Assembly: GCA_030426245.1 (NCBI GenBank)
Contig: JAUHYZ010000002.1
Location: 1-64,000 of the forward strand
Source of the DNA: Alphaproteobacteria bacterium
GTDB lineage: Bacteria; Pseudomonadota; Alphaproteobacteria; Sphingomonadales; Sphingomonadaceae
DNA length: 64,000 nt
Reading direction: 5' to 3'
Of this stretch, positions 50,439 to 60,028 are shown piece after piece (within the stretch, counting starts at the first letter, position 1; each line of letters starts with the position of its first letter). A program made the position numbers and the translations under genes. The notes beneath the pieces are model-generated. The model was not told the origin of the DNA and searched no databases. It saw only the letters and a list, made by a program, of their open reading frames with translations.

Positions 50439-51308
50439 ATGTCTATTGTGATTACAGGTGCATCGGGTGAATTCGGGCGGCTGGCAGCTGCTTCGATCCT
50501 GGAAGTCGTGCCGGCTCAAGATGTCATACTCGTTAGCCGCTCTCCGGATAGGCTCGACGAATTCCGCGAAACGGGAATGGATATCCGTTATGGCGATTTC
50601 GATGAGCCGGAGAGCTTGCTGGAAGCATTTGCGGGGGCAGAACGGGCGCTGATAATCAGCACGGTCTCAGTGGGGGAGCAGCGCCGGCTCCAGCACAGCA
50701 ACGCAATCGAAGCGGCCAAGGAATCTGGAATTCGTCAGGTGGCCTACACCTCCAGTGTTGGAATCCATCCACGCAATCCATCCTTCATCATCCCTGACCA
50801 TGCATTTACGGAAGAGCTTCTCCGCAATTGCGGAATGGAAACGACGATCCTGCGAATGTCTGGCTACGCAGACATTCTAGCGAACGCGATTGCACCGCAG
50901 GCGATCGAAACCGGCCAATGGATATCCCATTCCGGCGATGGCTGTCTCGGGGTGGTCGCAAAGCAGGATTGTGCGCGTGCAGCGGCCTACGCAATTGCGA
51001 ATGATGGGCATGCCGGTGCCGTCTATGAAATTACCGGACCGGAACTGCTGTCCCACCGCGATGCTGCCGCGCTGGCCTCGCAAATGAGCGGCAAGCCGAT
51101 CGCATATGTCACGTCCGATGATGCTGAAGACGGAAAAGACCAGGCAGACACCTGGATCGGCCCCTTCACAATGGCGGACCTGCTCTCATCCGAACGTGCA
51201 ATTCGTGACGGATATTCCGCTATCTGCTCGCATCACGTGAAAATGATCACCGGCCGTCAGGCGCGCAGCTTGCGCGAGGTCTACTCCGCAGCCGGCATCG
51301 GAGCCTGA
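50439..51308 (+). CDS. NmrA/QorB-like NAD(P)-binding oxidoreductase
   Basis: A 289-residue atypical SDR: N-terminal IVITGASGEFGRLAA, then VSRSPDRLDEF, GDFDEPESLLEAFAGAERALIIS and YTSSVG, the layout of quinone reductase 2 (QorB) and NmrA-like proteins. There is no classical YxxxK. It probably reduces a quinone or senses NADPH. A paralogue follows directly at 51335. Confidence 0.82.
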   Translation: MSIVITGASGEFGRLAAASILEVVPAQDVILVSRSPDRLDEFRETGMDIRYGDFDEPESLLEAFAGAERALIISTVSVGEQRRLQHSNAIEAAKESGIRQVAYTSSVGIHPRNPSFIIPDHAFTEELLRNCGMETTILRMSGYADILANAIAPQAIETGQWISHSGDGCLGVVAKQDCARAAAYAIANDGHAGAVYEITGPELLSHRDAAALASQMSGKPIAYVTSDDAEDGKDQADTWIGPFTMADLLSSERAIRDGYSAICSHHVKMITGRQARSLREVYSAAGIGA

Positions 51309-51334
51309 GCATTGAAATTGGGAAGGATTGGAAA

Positions 51335-52264
51335 GTGGCAATTACTGAAGACCTGCCGATACTGGTGACGGGCGGTTCCGGGAAGCTTGCCGGGCTGATC
51401 ATCGGCGAGCTGATGAAGCGCGGCCTGCCGCCGCAGCAATTGATCACGACCACCAGGTCGCCAGAGCGGCTTGAGCCACTGGCCGCGCAGGGAATTCAAG
51501 TGCGCGCGGCCGATCATGACAAGCCTGAAACGCTTGTCGACGCGTTTCGCGGAGCGCGCAGTATGCTTCTGATCAGCGGCACGCCCGAAGCATTCATCGC
51601 TGGTATTCGCGTGCAGCAACACAAGGCTGCCATTGCGGCGGCGATAGAGGCGGGAGTTACGCATCTCTTCTACACTTCTGCGCCGCATGCCGATCCGGAC
51701 ACGCTCGCCGATGCGCATATCGATCACTGGCAGACGGAAGAGGCCATCAAAGCCAGCGGCGCGAAATGGACTGCATTGCGGCACTGGGAATGGCCCGATT
51801 GGCACCTGGAGCATCACTGGCGTCACGCCGTCGATAGCGGTGTATTCTATGCGGCGACTGGGCAAGGCCGCATTTCGCACGTCTCTCGAGAGGACACGGC
51901 GGCTGCCGATGCCGCCGCTCTGCTTTCCGATAGAAGCGCCAATAAGACATTCGACATTACCGGCCCCAAGGCATTGACTGCAGAGGATATCTGGCGGGCA
52001 TTGTGCGAAGTCTCCGGCAAGAAGATCGAGCTGGCGCTGGTGGAGCCTGACGAGCTGGCCGAAAAGCTGCTCGAGGCCGGTTCTCATCCAGAGACTGTTC
52101 CGATTTTCGCGATGATGGCCACAGCGATCCGCGAAGGTTGGTATGACGGGGTTAGCGATGACGCCGAAACTCTCGCGGGAAGACCGCGAAAGACGATCAC
52201 CCAGTGGCTTGAAACTGCTTTGCCCGAAGTCCTCTCCAGGCCGCCGCGCGGGCCCTGGGACTGA
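51335..52264 (+). CDS. NmrA/QorB-like NAD(P)-binding oxidoreductase, tandem paralogue
   Basis: A 309-residue relative of the preceding gene: ILVTGGSGKLAGLIIGELM, TTRSPERLEPLAAQGI, ADHDKPETLVDAFRGARSML and FYTSAPHAD. The GTG start is preceded by GGAAGGATTGG. The pair differ in the central and C-terminal parts (here WEWPDWHLEHHW), so substrates may differ. It is the last gene of the OYE operon, convergent with a SnoaL-like gene. Confidence 0.82.
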   Translation: MAITEDLPILVTGGSGKLAGLIIGELMKRGLPPQQLITTTRSPERLEPLAAQGIQVRAADHDKPETLVDAFRGARSMLLISGTPEAFIAGIRVQQHKAAIAAAIEAGVTHLFYTSAPHADPDTLADAHIDHWQTEEAIKASGAKWTALRHWEWPDWHLEHHWRHAVDSGVFYAATGQGRISHVSREDTAAADAAALLSDRSANKTFDITGPKALTAEDIWRALCEVSGKKIELALVEPDELAEKLLEAGSHPETVPIFAMMATAIREGWYDGVSDDAETLAGRPRKTITQWLETALPEVLSRPPRGPWD

Positions 52265-52309
52265 TCAATTGGCTTGGGGTGAGTAAGCTGTCTCGCGGTG
52301 CCACGTTGC

Positions 52310-52705
52310 TTAAGCCATGTGCTGGCTGGTATTGACCGGGTCCACCGGTGCGACCTGCATGACGTCCCAATGTTCGACGGCTTTGCCGCCTTCTACCCGG
52401 TAGAATTCCATGATCATAAGGTCTTGCTGATCGGGCTGGCGTATCCTCAGATGCACGGCAACGTCGCAGCCATCGGCAACAATCTTGAGGACGTCCATCT
52501 CCATTGGATGCCCCCTTGGTTCATCAAGACCTTCGCGCACCAGCACATGTTTGAACCCTTCTAGATTGCCTCCCGGGATGTCGGGATTGTGCTCGACATA
52601 GTTGGGTGAAAAATACCGCTCCACCGCTTCCATGCCGCGCTGCTCCTGGAACAGCCGGTAGACTTCCTCGATTACGCGTTTGGGCGGCATTACCTGCTCA
52701 GTCAC
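52310..52705 (-). CDS. SnoaL/NTF2-like protein
   Basis: A 131-residue SnoaL-like protein: YFSPNYVEHNPDIPGGNLEG and AVEHWDVMQVAPVDP, the conserved signature of the set. The GTG start has GAAGAG six bases upstream. It has no signal peptide. It lies 39 bases downstream of the SDR at 52745 and probably shares its transcript from the TetR-controlled promoter at 53553. Confidence 0.8.
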   Translation of the reverse strand: MTEQVMPPKRVIEEVYRLFQEQRGMEAVERYFSPNYVEHNPDIPGGNLEGFKHVLVREGLDEPRGHPMEMDVLKIVADGCDVAVHLRIRQPDQQDLMIMEFYRVEGGKAVEHWDVMQVAPVDPVNTSQHMA

Positions 52706-52744
52706 TTCGTGCTCTTCGATATATGTTTCACCACACGCCGGGCC

Positions 52745-53494
52745 TCAGCTGAATCCACCTGAAGCGTCCAGCACGGCACCTGTAATCCAGCGCGCGTCAT
52801 CCGACGCAAGAAAGGTGATTGCGGGCGCGACATCGTCGGGCGTTCCGATCCGACCTAGAGAAGTGTGCTCTTTGAGTGCTGCCATGATTTCCGGATCGTC
52901 GAACGTGCCTATCAGGCGGTTTCCTTCCGTATCGGTGGCGCCTGGCCGGACCATGTTCACACGAATTTCTCTCGGGCCGAGTTCCTTGGCCATGAAGGTC
53001 GTGATCTTTTCAAGTGCGGCCTTTGATCCCCCATAGAGGACGGCGTTATTGATCGGATTGACGACACCGGCCGAGCCGATGTTGATAATCGAACTACCCG
53101 GCCCAAGATGGTCGAGCGCCTGGACCAGAACCTGAATTGGGCCGAATACATTCGTTTCGAAATGACGGCGAAATCCCTCCAATGTCGTCTGTTCGACCGG
53201 GCCGAAGCGAAAATATGCGGCGTTGTTCACTATGATGTCGATCTGTCCAAATGCTTCCAGCGTTTCGGAAATCAATCTCGCCGCGTCTGCCTCGTTGGAA
53301 ACATCGGCGCCGATAGCTATTGCAGTTCCGCCCTGTTCGGCGATGTCCGAAACAACCTTGTCGGCACCGTCCTTGCTTGAAGCGTAATTCACGGCGACCT
53401 TGGCCCCTGCTGCAGCCAGGTGCAGTGCGATGCCCGCGCCAATGCCTTTGGAAGCCCCAGTGACGATCGCCACCTTTCCCCTGAGTCCAGTCAA
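52745..53494 (-). CDS. short-chain dehydrogenase/reductase (FabG-like)
   Basis: A 249-residue classical SDR: IVTGASKGIGAGIALHLAA, NNAAYFRFG, Ser in NIGSAGV and YGGSK, ending LDASGGFS. It is closely related to the SDR at 58484 (both VAVNY-SS, NNAA, and the same C-terminal ending SGGF). The TTG start has GGAAAGG about ten bases upstream. It is divergent from the TetR gene with an operator B site in between. Confidence 0.86.
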   Translation of the reverse strand: MTGLRGKVAIVTGASKGIGAGIALHLAAAGAKVAVNYASSKDGADKVVSDIAEQGGTAIAIGADVSNEADAARLISETLEAFGQIDIIVNNAAYFRFGPVEQTTLEGFRRHFETNVFGPIQVLVQALDHLGPGSSIINIGSAGVVNPINNAVLYGGSKAALEKITTFMAKELGPREIRVNMVRPGATDTEGNRLIGTFDDPEIMAALKEHTSLGRIGTPDDVAPAITFLASDDARWITGAVLDASGGFS

Positions 53495-53552
53495 AATCTT
53501 TAGCCTTTCCGCCGTTTTCCATCATTCTGACTAGGTCGAATAATGATAATCG

Positions 53553-53570
53553 TCAAACCATTTAGTTTGG
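53553..53570. promoter_or_regulatory. operator B site 3, TetR/SDR divergent promoter
   Basis: TCAAAC-CATTTA-GTTTGG, one base off perfect. It lies 30 bases before the TetR start and 59 bases before the divergent SDR start, as expected for autoregulation. Confidence 0.7.
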
Positions 53571-53599
53571 CTTTTCTCTACAGTTGATGAGACGAGCCG

Positions 53600-54271
53600 A
53601 TGCTCTATACCGTTCATATGGTGCGCGAGAAAAAACCTTCCGAAGCGAAGCGTTCGTCCAAGAGAAATTCCAACTCCGATGCACGTGCGCGCATTATCGC
53701 TGCCGCCCGCAAGGAACTTGTGAGATACGGCTTTGCCGGTGCCCGGGTAGACCGAATTGCGCGGACAGCTGGAACAAGCAAAGAACGCATTTACTTCTAT
53801 TTCAAAAGCAAATCCGAATTGATTAAAGAGGTTCAGGTCGAACAGTCCTTAAGGTTTCAAAAATCTGTTTTGCTTGATCCTGATAACGTCGATGAATTCA
53901 TAGGAAGTGTCTTCGACTATTATTATAATAATCCCGACGATGTCAGAATCTGGCTGTGGTTTTTGCTGGAGCTTGGAGACAAGAGCCTGCCTGATGATGA
54001 TCCAAGAGTGGAGATCATCGAGGCCCGGATCAATTCGGTAAAGGCGGCACAGGCTGCGGGGACCATCGATCCAAACTGGGATCCGGTGCTGTTGCTGAAT
54101 CTGATCTCAAGTATGGCAATGAGCAGACTTCTTGCACCGGTTTACGTCCATGAGCTTGGAACCAAGGTCACCGGAGCGGCCCGCAAGGCGGCTCTTGAGC
54201 GCGACCGTGCAACAGTGATCGAGATATCGCATCGGTTGATTACCGAGGCTCCATCCAGCAGCCAGAAATAG
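53600..54271 (+). CDS. TetR-family transcriptional regulator
   Basis: A 223-residue regulator. The helix-turn-helix spans roughly residues 28-75: RIIAAARKELVRYGFAGARV and RTAGTSKERIYFYFKSKSEL. The C-terminal helical domain should bind the inducer. Start at ATG 53600; ATG 53618 is possible. The palindrome YCAAAC-N6-GTTTGG directly upstream recurs at four other promoters from 47.2 to 60.6 kb, so I infer that this protein represses that set. It is divergent from an SDR and convergent with an AAHS-type carrier. Confidence 0.9.
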   Translation: MLYTVHMVREKKPSEAKRSSKRNSNSDARARIIAAARKELVRYGFAGARVDRIARTAGTSKERIYFYFKSKSELIKEVQVEQSLRFQKSVLLDPDNVDEFIGSVFDYYYNNPDDVRIWLWFLLELGDKSLPDDDPRVEIIEARINSVKAAQAAGTIDPNWDPVLLLNLISSMAMSRLLAPVYVHELGTKVTGAARKAALERDRATVIEISHRLITEAPSSSQK

Positions 54272-54354
54272 GCCGGCAAGAGACGAGGGTGGCCGCACAG
54301 GGCGCACTCTCGCCGAACTTCAATGAGGTGAGCCGTGGCCAGCCGAGTGCGGAG

Positions 54355-55671
54355 CTAAACAGTCTTTCGATTGCCAAGCCACAAGAGGAAGAGCACCGCA
54401 ACAGTCACTGCAGCCAGGCACAGGATCACGAAAAAGAATCCGAAGGCTCCGGCCTGTTCCATCGCGATAACGCCTGAATAAGCCCCCAAGATTCCGCCAA
54501 TTCTACCGACTGCGTCGGCCAGGCCGATGCCCGTTGCGCGCATTGCCGTGGGGTAGGATTCCGCAGCCAGAGTGTAGAGCGTTGTGACCACACCGGCGAC
54601 AGCAAAGCCCGCACATGGAAGCAGGATGAGGATGATGTTGCCGGACTGGGGGCTCAGATCCGTGAAGGTGAGCAGGCTTATTGCGATCAATGCCATTGCA
54701 GAGAACATCAGGCCGGTCTTGTGAGCGCCGATCCGGCCGATGAACCATCCGGAGAGCGGAGTTCCGAACATGCTGCCGAGCGTCCAGAAGAAAAGCGATC
54801 GGGCTGCGAAGGCGAGGTCGAAGTCGAGCGAAGACAATACGACCGGTACCCATCCCAAAACCGATGATCCCAGTACGTACATCACGAAGAACACAATCCA
54901 CAGCAGCAGTGTAGTGCCGAGACGTTCGCGCAGCAGTGTGCCGACCAAGTGCATGCCGGGGCGCTCGTCCGGGGATTCAAGAGCCTGATCATCTTCCGGC
55001 AGCCCGAGGCGCGCGAGGATTGACTGCCTGAGTTCGGCGCGTTCCGGAATTCTGCGCAGATATCGCGGTGATTCAGGCAGAAATAGCGTCAAGGCCGCGA
55101 GCAGGGGCACAGCGGCCACGCCGCCAATTAGGAATATGGATGCCCAGCCATAAACTGGCGCAACGACACTGCCGACGAGTGAGCATATGCCCAGACCCAG
55201 AGGGCCTGCCAGAATGGCAAAGCTGATCATCAGGCCTTTCTTGTTCTCCGGTGCCAACTCGGTCATCAGAGCCATCCCGGAGGAGAAGTATCCGCCAAGT
55301 CCCAGACCGTTTATGAAGATCAGGGCGTAAAGGCCGGTGAGGTCCGTGGCGAAGCTGCAAAAGAACATCGCCAGGCCCTGCAGCCCTGCGAAAGCAACGA
55401 TTGGCAGCTTCCGTCCCCGAGAATCCCCGAGATAGCCACCAAGAATGGCACCTAGACCCATGCCGACAGAAGTCAGCGCAAGCGGTGTCGCGATGTCCCG
55501 CGCAGGGATATTCCATTCCTTGAGAATTGAAGGGGCGACGACAGGCAAGGCCTGGAGGCAAAACCCGCTGTAGAGAAATAGCATAAGGAGCGTCGCAAAG
55601 GCGCCGAACTGATAGATTCGGTCTGGTGCGGCCGAAGGATGATCCTGCGGCTGGGCGCTTTGCTTTGTCAT
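54355..55671 (-). CDS. MFS transporter, aromatic acid:H+ symporter (AAHS) type
   Basis: A 438-residue 12-helix carrier: GYLGDSRGRKLPIV in loop 2-3, FINGLGLGGYFSSGMALMTE and LFLPESPRYLRR before the central loop, as in PcaK/MhpT-type symporters. ATG at 55671 has AAGGA upstream. It is the inner-membrane partner expected for the TonB receptor encoded just upstream on the same strand. Confidence 0.87.
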   Translation of the reverse strand: MTKQSAQPQDHPSAAPDRIYQFGAFATLLMLFLYSGFCLQALPVVAPSILKEWNIPARDIATPLALTSVGMGLGAILGGYLGDSRGRKLPIVAFAGLQGLAMFFCSFATDLTGLYALIFINGLGLGGYFSSGMALMTELAPENKKGLMISFAILAGPLGLGICSLVGSVVAPVYGWASIFLIGGVAAVPLLAALTLFLPESPRYLRRIPERAELRQSILARLGLPEDDQALESPDERPGMHLVGTLLRERLGTTLLLWIVFFVMYVLGSSVLGWVPVVLSSLDFDLAFAARSLFFWTLGSMFGTPLSGWFIGRIGAHKTGLMFSAMALIAISLLTFTDLSPQSGNIILILLPCAGFAVAGVVTTLYTLAAESYPTAMRATGIGLADAVGRIGGILGAYSGVIAMEQAGAFGFFFVILCLAAVTVAVLFLLWLGNRKTV

Positions 55672-55770
55672 GACGTCCTTCGTTCCTCGCGCAGATGACT
55701 TTCATATTTTCAATACAGTAGCCCGCCGGTCATTGCTGGCGACCAAGCCAACTGCTTGGCGCAGAAAAAT

Positions 55771-55805
55771 TGTGCCGGGAAACTCGGTTGGAGGTTCCCG
55801 GCACA
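55771..55805 (-). terminator. terminator after the second TonB receptor gene
   Basis: TGTGCCGGGAA and TTCCCGGCACA form an 11-pair stem with a 13-base loop; on the minus strand it is followed by ATTTTTC. Confidence 0.8.
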
Positions 55806-55830
55806 GTCATTCAATCCGCCCTGTTCAGGG

Positions 55831-58110
55831 TCAGAACTCCTTTCGCACGATGAGCGAGAATTCTCGCGGAGCCGCTGGGAAATCCTGGACCAGACCGCTG
55901 GTTCCGCTGAGGTCAAACCTGTTCAGAAGATAGTATTTGTCGAACAGATTGTTGACGTGGAGCGCGACCGAGAGGTCACCCTCGTAATTCTTCCACGTCA
56001 GATGCGCATTCGCGACCGTGTAGGCTTCGATCTGGTTGGCGGGTGCGTTGGCCGCATTTGTATAGATCGAACTCTGGTAGGCAGCATCCACACGGGGTGT
56101 CAGCGTGCTGTTGCCGAGATCGATCTCATACTGAGCGCCGATTGCCCACTTCCATTCAGGAGTGAATGGCGGAACGACGTCTGTGGTCAAGAATGTTGCC
56201 GGATCGACATAATCGAACTGGAAATCGAGATAGCTTCCCGATGCGTTGAGGCTGAGTCCCGCAACCGGTTCTAGGTTGAGTTCCGCTTCGAGGCCCTTTG
56301 TCGTGGCGTTGCCCGCGTTCACGATCAGGCTACCGAAGTCAAAACCATACTCCTTGACATCGAGCCGCGTCAGCTGAACCCCGTCATATTCGTTGACGAA
56401 GCCTGTTACGTTGAAGCGGACCCGGTTGTCCAAGAAGTCGCTTTTGAAACCGATTTCGTAGTTCTTCAGCGTCTCCGGAGAGAAGGGCAGGATAAGGGCG
56501 GGAGCTGCCGGGAACGGGTTGGTACCGCCGCCCTTGAAGCCGGTTGCGAACGTCGCATAGGTCAGGAAATTGTCGGACCAGCGATAGTCGACACTCAAGC
56601 GATAATCGACCACGCTGTCGCTGTAGGTTCCGCTCTCGCCTTGCAGGTTCGGATCGTTGACGCTGCCATCCAGCCTGTATTGGTTGTATGTGTAGGTCTT
56701 CTCTTCCTCGGTATATCGGATGCCGGCTGTAACTGTCAGCGCATCGGTCACGTCGATGATCGCGGTCGCAAACCCGGCGAGCGTTTCACCAGGGATATAA
56801 TCGTCGGTGACGTATTGGAGGAAGAACGGCCTGATATCCAGGAAGTAGTTCATGTTGGTTTCTTGCCAGGAATAGAAACCACCGACAGTCAGAGCGACGC
56901 GTCCAAGATCCGCATTCAACCGAGCTTCCTGACTGAAGAACTCGTGCTTGAGAGAGACGGATTCAAGGTCGATACGTGCTGGCGATAAGTCGCCGTCCAT
57001 CCCGAAGGATGTTGTATATTCGCGGTAGGCAGTGATCGACGTCAGAGACAATGTGTCGCTGAAATCATAATTGCCGCGTCCGGAGATCTCGAACCCTTCA
57101 TAATAGGTACGGGGATCGACCTGTGAAGCAAAGGCCGGATATCCATCGCGGCCGGGGCCGTTCTGGAAGGTCGCATAGTTACAGAATGGGCCGCACATGA
57201 AGCGGGAATCGAATGGCAAACCGGGCAGGGGGTTGGTTTCCGGATTGTCGAAACTGGCCATGCTGAGCACGGGGCCGGCAGGCATGCGGTCTTCGTGATT
57301 ATAACTGCCTGTCAGAGTGAAATCGAAATCGGTGGTCGGTTCGAAGCGCACCTGCACCCTCACGGCCTGATTCCCGACGCCACCCAGGTTTGGGCCGCGC
57401 TTGCAGTCGCTCGCGGCCGTCTTGGCCGGAATGTCAGCGTTCGGATTGACGCAGCCATAATCGAGATTTTCGACGTAACCGGACTGACTGCGGACCATGC
57501 CGGCAATACGCGCGGAAATCGTGTCGGTCACAGCGAGATCGATAGCCCCCCGCATGCCTACAAGTTTCCGGCTGCCACCGATGGCTTCGATATAGCCGCT
57601 ATTGTCGCCCTTGGGCTGAACAGTGACCATACGCACGGCGCCGCCAATCGAGTTGCGCCCCGTCAGCGTGCCTTGCGGGCCGCGGAGCACTTCGACACGT
57701 TCGAGATCGAGCAGATCGAGCAGCGAACCGGTCAGTGTCGCGTTATAGACGTCGTCTACAAAAACACCGACGCCGGGTTCCAGAGCCGGGTTGAAGTTGT
57801 ACTGGCCGACGCCGCGAATAGAGGCGACAAGGCTCGGCCCCCAAATGGCGACGGATGGCTTCAGCGTAACGTTGGGAACCTGATTGGCAATTTCGTACAC
57901 GCTGTTCTGGCCGCGTGCGGCCAGCATTTCGCTGGTAACTGCGGTGATCGAAAGAGGTGTGTCCTGAAGGGCCTGCTCTCGGAACTGCGCGGTCACAACG
58001 ATAGGTGCATTGTATTCCGTTTCCTCGCTCTCGTCTTGAGCGAGGGCGGCTGAGCTCCAAGCAAATCCCACCAGGGCTGCGCCGGCCAAAAGAAAACGTT
58101 TCGTCCTCAT
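55831..58110 (-). CDS. TonB-dependent outer-membrane receptor
   Basis: A 759-residue receptor: signal peptide ending AWSSAALAQ, TonB-box-like APIVVTAQFREQ, plug with SIRGVGQYNFNPALEPGVG and VEVLRGPQGTLTGRNSIGGAV, and a C-terminal barrel ending in Phe. GGGAG precedes the ATG. It is clearly paralogous to the receptor at 40339 (identical FREQ-LQDTP segment in the plug). Its position in the right-hand regulon suggests it admits the compound degraded by these genes. Confidence 0.9.
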   Translation of the reverse strand: MRTKRFLLAGAALVGFAWSSAALAQDESEETEYNAPIVVTAQFREQALQDTPLSITAVTSEMLAARGQNSVYEIANQVPNVTLKPSVAIWGPSLVASIRGVGQYNFNPALEPGVGVFVDDVYNATLTGSLLDLLDLERVEVLRGPQGTLTGRNSIGGAVRMVTVQPKGDNSGYIEAIGGSRKLVGMRGAIDLAVTDTISARIAGMVRSQSGYVENLDYGCVNPNADIPAKTAASDCKRGPNLGGVGNQAVRVQVRFEPTTDFDFTLTGSYNHEDRMPAGPVLSMASFDNPETNPLPGLPFDSRFMCGPFCNYATFQNGPGRDGYPAFASQVDPRTYYEGFEISGRGNYDFSDTLSLTSITAYREYTTSFGMDGDLSPARIDLESVSLKHEFFSQEARLNADLGRVALTVGGFYSWQETNMNYFLDIRPFFLQYVTDDYIPGETLAGFATAIIDVTDALTVTAGIRYTEEEKTYTYNQYRLDGSVNDPNLQGESGTYSDSVVDYRLSVDYRWSDNFLTYATFATGFKGGGTNPFPAAPALILPFSPETLKNYEIGFKSDFLDNRVRFNVTGFVNEYDGVQLTRLDVKEYGFDFGSLIVNAGNATTKGLEAELNLEPVAGLSLNASGSYLDFQFDYVDPATFLTTDVVPPFTPEWKWAIGAQYEIDLGNSTLTPRVDAAYQSSIYTNAANAPANQIEAYTVANAHLTWKNYEGDLSVALHVNNLFDKYYLLNRFDLSGTSGLVQDFPAAPREFSLIVRKEF

Positions 58111-58278
58111 TCGAACTTTCTCCCAAATAGATCAGGCGCTTGAACGCGCGTTCTCATTGCAGCCACCCTTGCCCGTCGCGTCTCGCCAAGACCGCTTCGT
58201 CAAGGTGCAGTCACATGCTTTTCGCGGCAGGATGCTTGCACATTGAGCCAGTTGGACTCGGATCGCCGATCCGAACAG

Positions 58279-58291
58279 ATTGACTACAGAT
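58279..58291. promoter_or_regulatory. operator A-like half site
   Basis: ATTG-ACTAC-AGAT keeps the left arm and core of the left-hand motif but not the right arm. It is the only such sequence seen deep in the right-hand regulon and may simply be a -35 box (TTGACT). Confidence 0.3.
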
Positions 58292-58315
58292 AAAGTATAC
58301 TATTGTGGTTCGGAG

Positions 58316-58333
58316 TCAAACCAATTAGTTCGG
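58316..58333. promoter_or_regulatory. operator B site 4 (one extra mismatch)
   Basis: TCAAAC-CAATTA-GTTCGG, between the divergent TonB receptor and SDR genes. Confidence 0.62.
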
Positions 58334-58483
58334 AAAAGTCGATGGCAAGGGGCAGGCGACGATCGTGAACCTGCTTCCCGTGGCTGGAAGGGCCAGCTGG
58401 GTAAGAGACTGACAAGGAGTTGTTTCCTCGGAGGGTCTTGCAAGAATTTCCGCCTGGCTAGAGCTACTTATCGAGAGGATGAG

Positions 58484-59230
58484 ATGAAGATGGAACTGAA
58501 AGGCAAGGTTGCGCTGGTAACGGGCGCTTCAAAAGGTATCGGCGCGGAAATCGTCAAAGCAATGGCTGCTGAAGGTGCGTCGGTAGCAGTCAACTATTCT
58601 TCGGACAGCAGCGGCGCAGACAGGATCGTGAAAGCGATTAAGGAGAAAGGCGGCAACGCGATTGCCATTCAGGCGAATGTGGCGTCAGTGGCCGATGCTC
58701 GGCGTCTGGTAAGCGAAACGGTCGCCGAGTTCGGCCGGCTGGACATCCTCGTGAACAATGCGGCTGCATATGACATGGCGGCGATAGAGGATATCACCGA
58801 GGAAGAGTTCCATCGGCATTTCAATATCAATGTCCTTGGCCCCATCATCCTCATTCAAGAAGCACTCAAGCATTTCAGCGAAGGTTCGAGCGTTCTCAAT
58901 ATCTCCTCGACGATCGTGCTTTCGCCGGAGGCGAATACGACGCTTTACAGTGCGTCGAAGGCCGCGCTCAACGATATCAGCGAAACACTCGCCAAGGAGC
59001 TCGGCCCGAGGCAGATTCGGGTGAACACGATCTCCCCCGGCGTGACGCATACGGATGGGCATCCGGTTTATGATTGGGGCGACGAAATCGTGCAGCCGAT
59101 CATTGCCAAGACGCCCCTGGGCAGACTCGGTTCGCCTGAGGATATCGCGCCGGCGGCTGTATTTCTCGCTTCCGATGCCGGAGCCTGGATTACCGGCGCC
59201 AATCTCCAAGTCTCCGGCGGATTTCGCTGA
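58484..59230 (+). CDS. short-chain dehydrogenase/reductase (FabG-like)
   Basis: A 248-residue classical SDR: LVTGASKGIGAEIVKAMAA, NNAAAYD, Ser in NISSTIV and YSASK, ending LQVSGGFR. GAGAGGA precedes ATG at 58484; the long upstream extension of the frame has no ribosome site and runs through operator B. It is a paralogue of the SDR at 52745. It is followed 130 bases later by an atypical SDR. Confidence 0.86.
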   Translation: MKMELKGKVALVTGASKGIGAEIVKAMAAEGASVAVNYSSDSSGADRIVKAIKEKGGNAIAIQANVASVADARRLVSETVAEFGRLDILVNNAAAYDMAAIEDITEEEFHRHFNINVLGPIILIQEALKHFSEGSSVLNISSTIVLSPEANTTLYSASKAALNDISETLAKELGPRQIRVNTISPGVTHTDGHPVYDWGDEIVQPIIAKTPLGRLGSPEDIAPAAVFLASDAGAWITGANLQVSGGFR

Positions 59231-59360
59231 CCTTTTTCGGGCCGAGGCCGGTCGAAAAGCCGAGCACTGTGATGTGGTGCACAGCGAACGGAAAAGTCCT
59301 GTGAACAAGGCTGTGCGGATGTTCTGAGCTAGTCCCGCAAATCTATGGGAAGCAGTTGTT

Positions 59361-60002
59361 ATGAAGTTATTTCTTGTTGGAGCCACCGGCAATGTCGGCG
59401 CGTGTATTCGGGAAGAGGCATTGTCTCGCGGACACACTGTAACCGGCATGACGCGTGACGCCTCGAAGCTGGCCCCTGCCGAGAGGCTGTCTGTCTACGA
59501 AGGCGATGTGATGGACAGGGCCAGCCTCGCGGAAGCGATGAAAGGCCATGACGCCGTTGTCGTATCTCACGGCAATCGGCCCGACGATCCCAAGATCGGG
59601 CCAAAGACGATTCTTGCGGCCGATTCGATTCTCGACGCGGTTCGCGATGCCGGCATCAAGCGCGTATTCTGGGTCGGTGGGGCCGGCAGTCTCCTCACGC
59701 CCGACGGCAAACGTGTCTTCGATGCGATGGAACTGCCGGCCTGGGCGCGTTCGGCGATTTGGGCAATGGCTGCCCACCTAATGCACTTGCGGACCATCAC
59801 TGATCTGGATTGGACGTTCCTCAGCCCATCGCAGGGGATCGCGCCAGGCGAGCGGACTGGCAAATTCCGCTTGGGGCTCGACGACCTGATCGTAGACGAG
59901 AACGGCGAGAGCTTTATCAGCTATCAGGATTATGCCGTGGCTACGCTGGATGAATTGGAAAATCCCCAGCATATTCGGCAGCGTTTCACGGTCGGATATT
60001 AG
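59361..60002 (+). CDS. NAD(P)H-binding atypical SDR (NmrA/YwnB-like)
   Basis: A 213-residue protein with LFLVGATGNVGACIREEAL at the N-terminus, YEGDVMDRASLAEAMKGHDAV and RVFWVGGAGS, the compact layout of NAD(P)-binding YwnB/biliverdin-reductase-B-like proteins. It lacks a classical Tyr-x3-Lys. Reduction of a quinone or flavin-like substrate is common in the group. It is convergent with a SnoaL-like gene. Confidence 0.8.
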   Translation: MKLFLVGATGNVGACIREEALSRGHTVTGMTRDASKLAPAERLSVYEGDVMDRASLAEAMKGHDAVVVSHGNRPDDPKIGPKTILAADSILDAVRDAGIKRVFWVGGAGSLLTPDGKRVFDAMELPAWARSAIWAMAAHLMHLRTITDLDWTFLSPSQGIAPGERTGKFRLGLDDLIVDENGESFISYQDYAVATLDELENPQHIRQRFTVGY

Positions 60003-60028
60003 GCTTTCCGCGAAGGGCCGATGTGGAA

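Larger units (their letters stand above)
58111..58483. other. 373-base divergent regulatory region
   Basis: Between the TonB receptor and SDR starts. It holds a CGGATC-gcc-GATCCG palindrome (58259-58273), a degenerate operator A site (58279), GTATAC (58295-58300) and operator B site 4 (58316). In the remaining 150 bases before the SDR I see no gene. Confidence 0.6.
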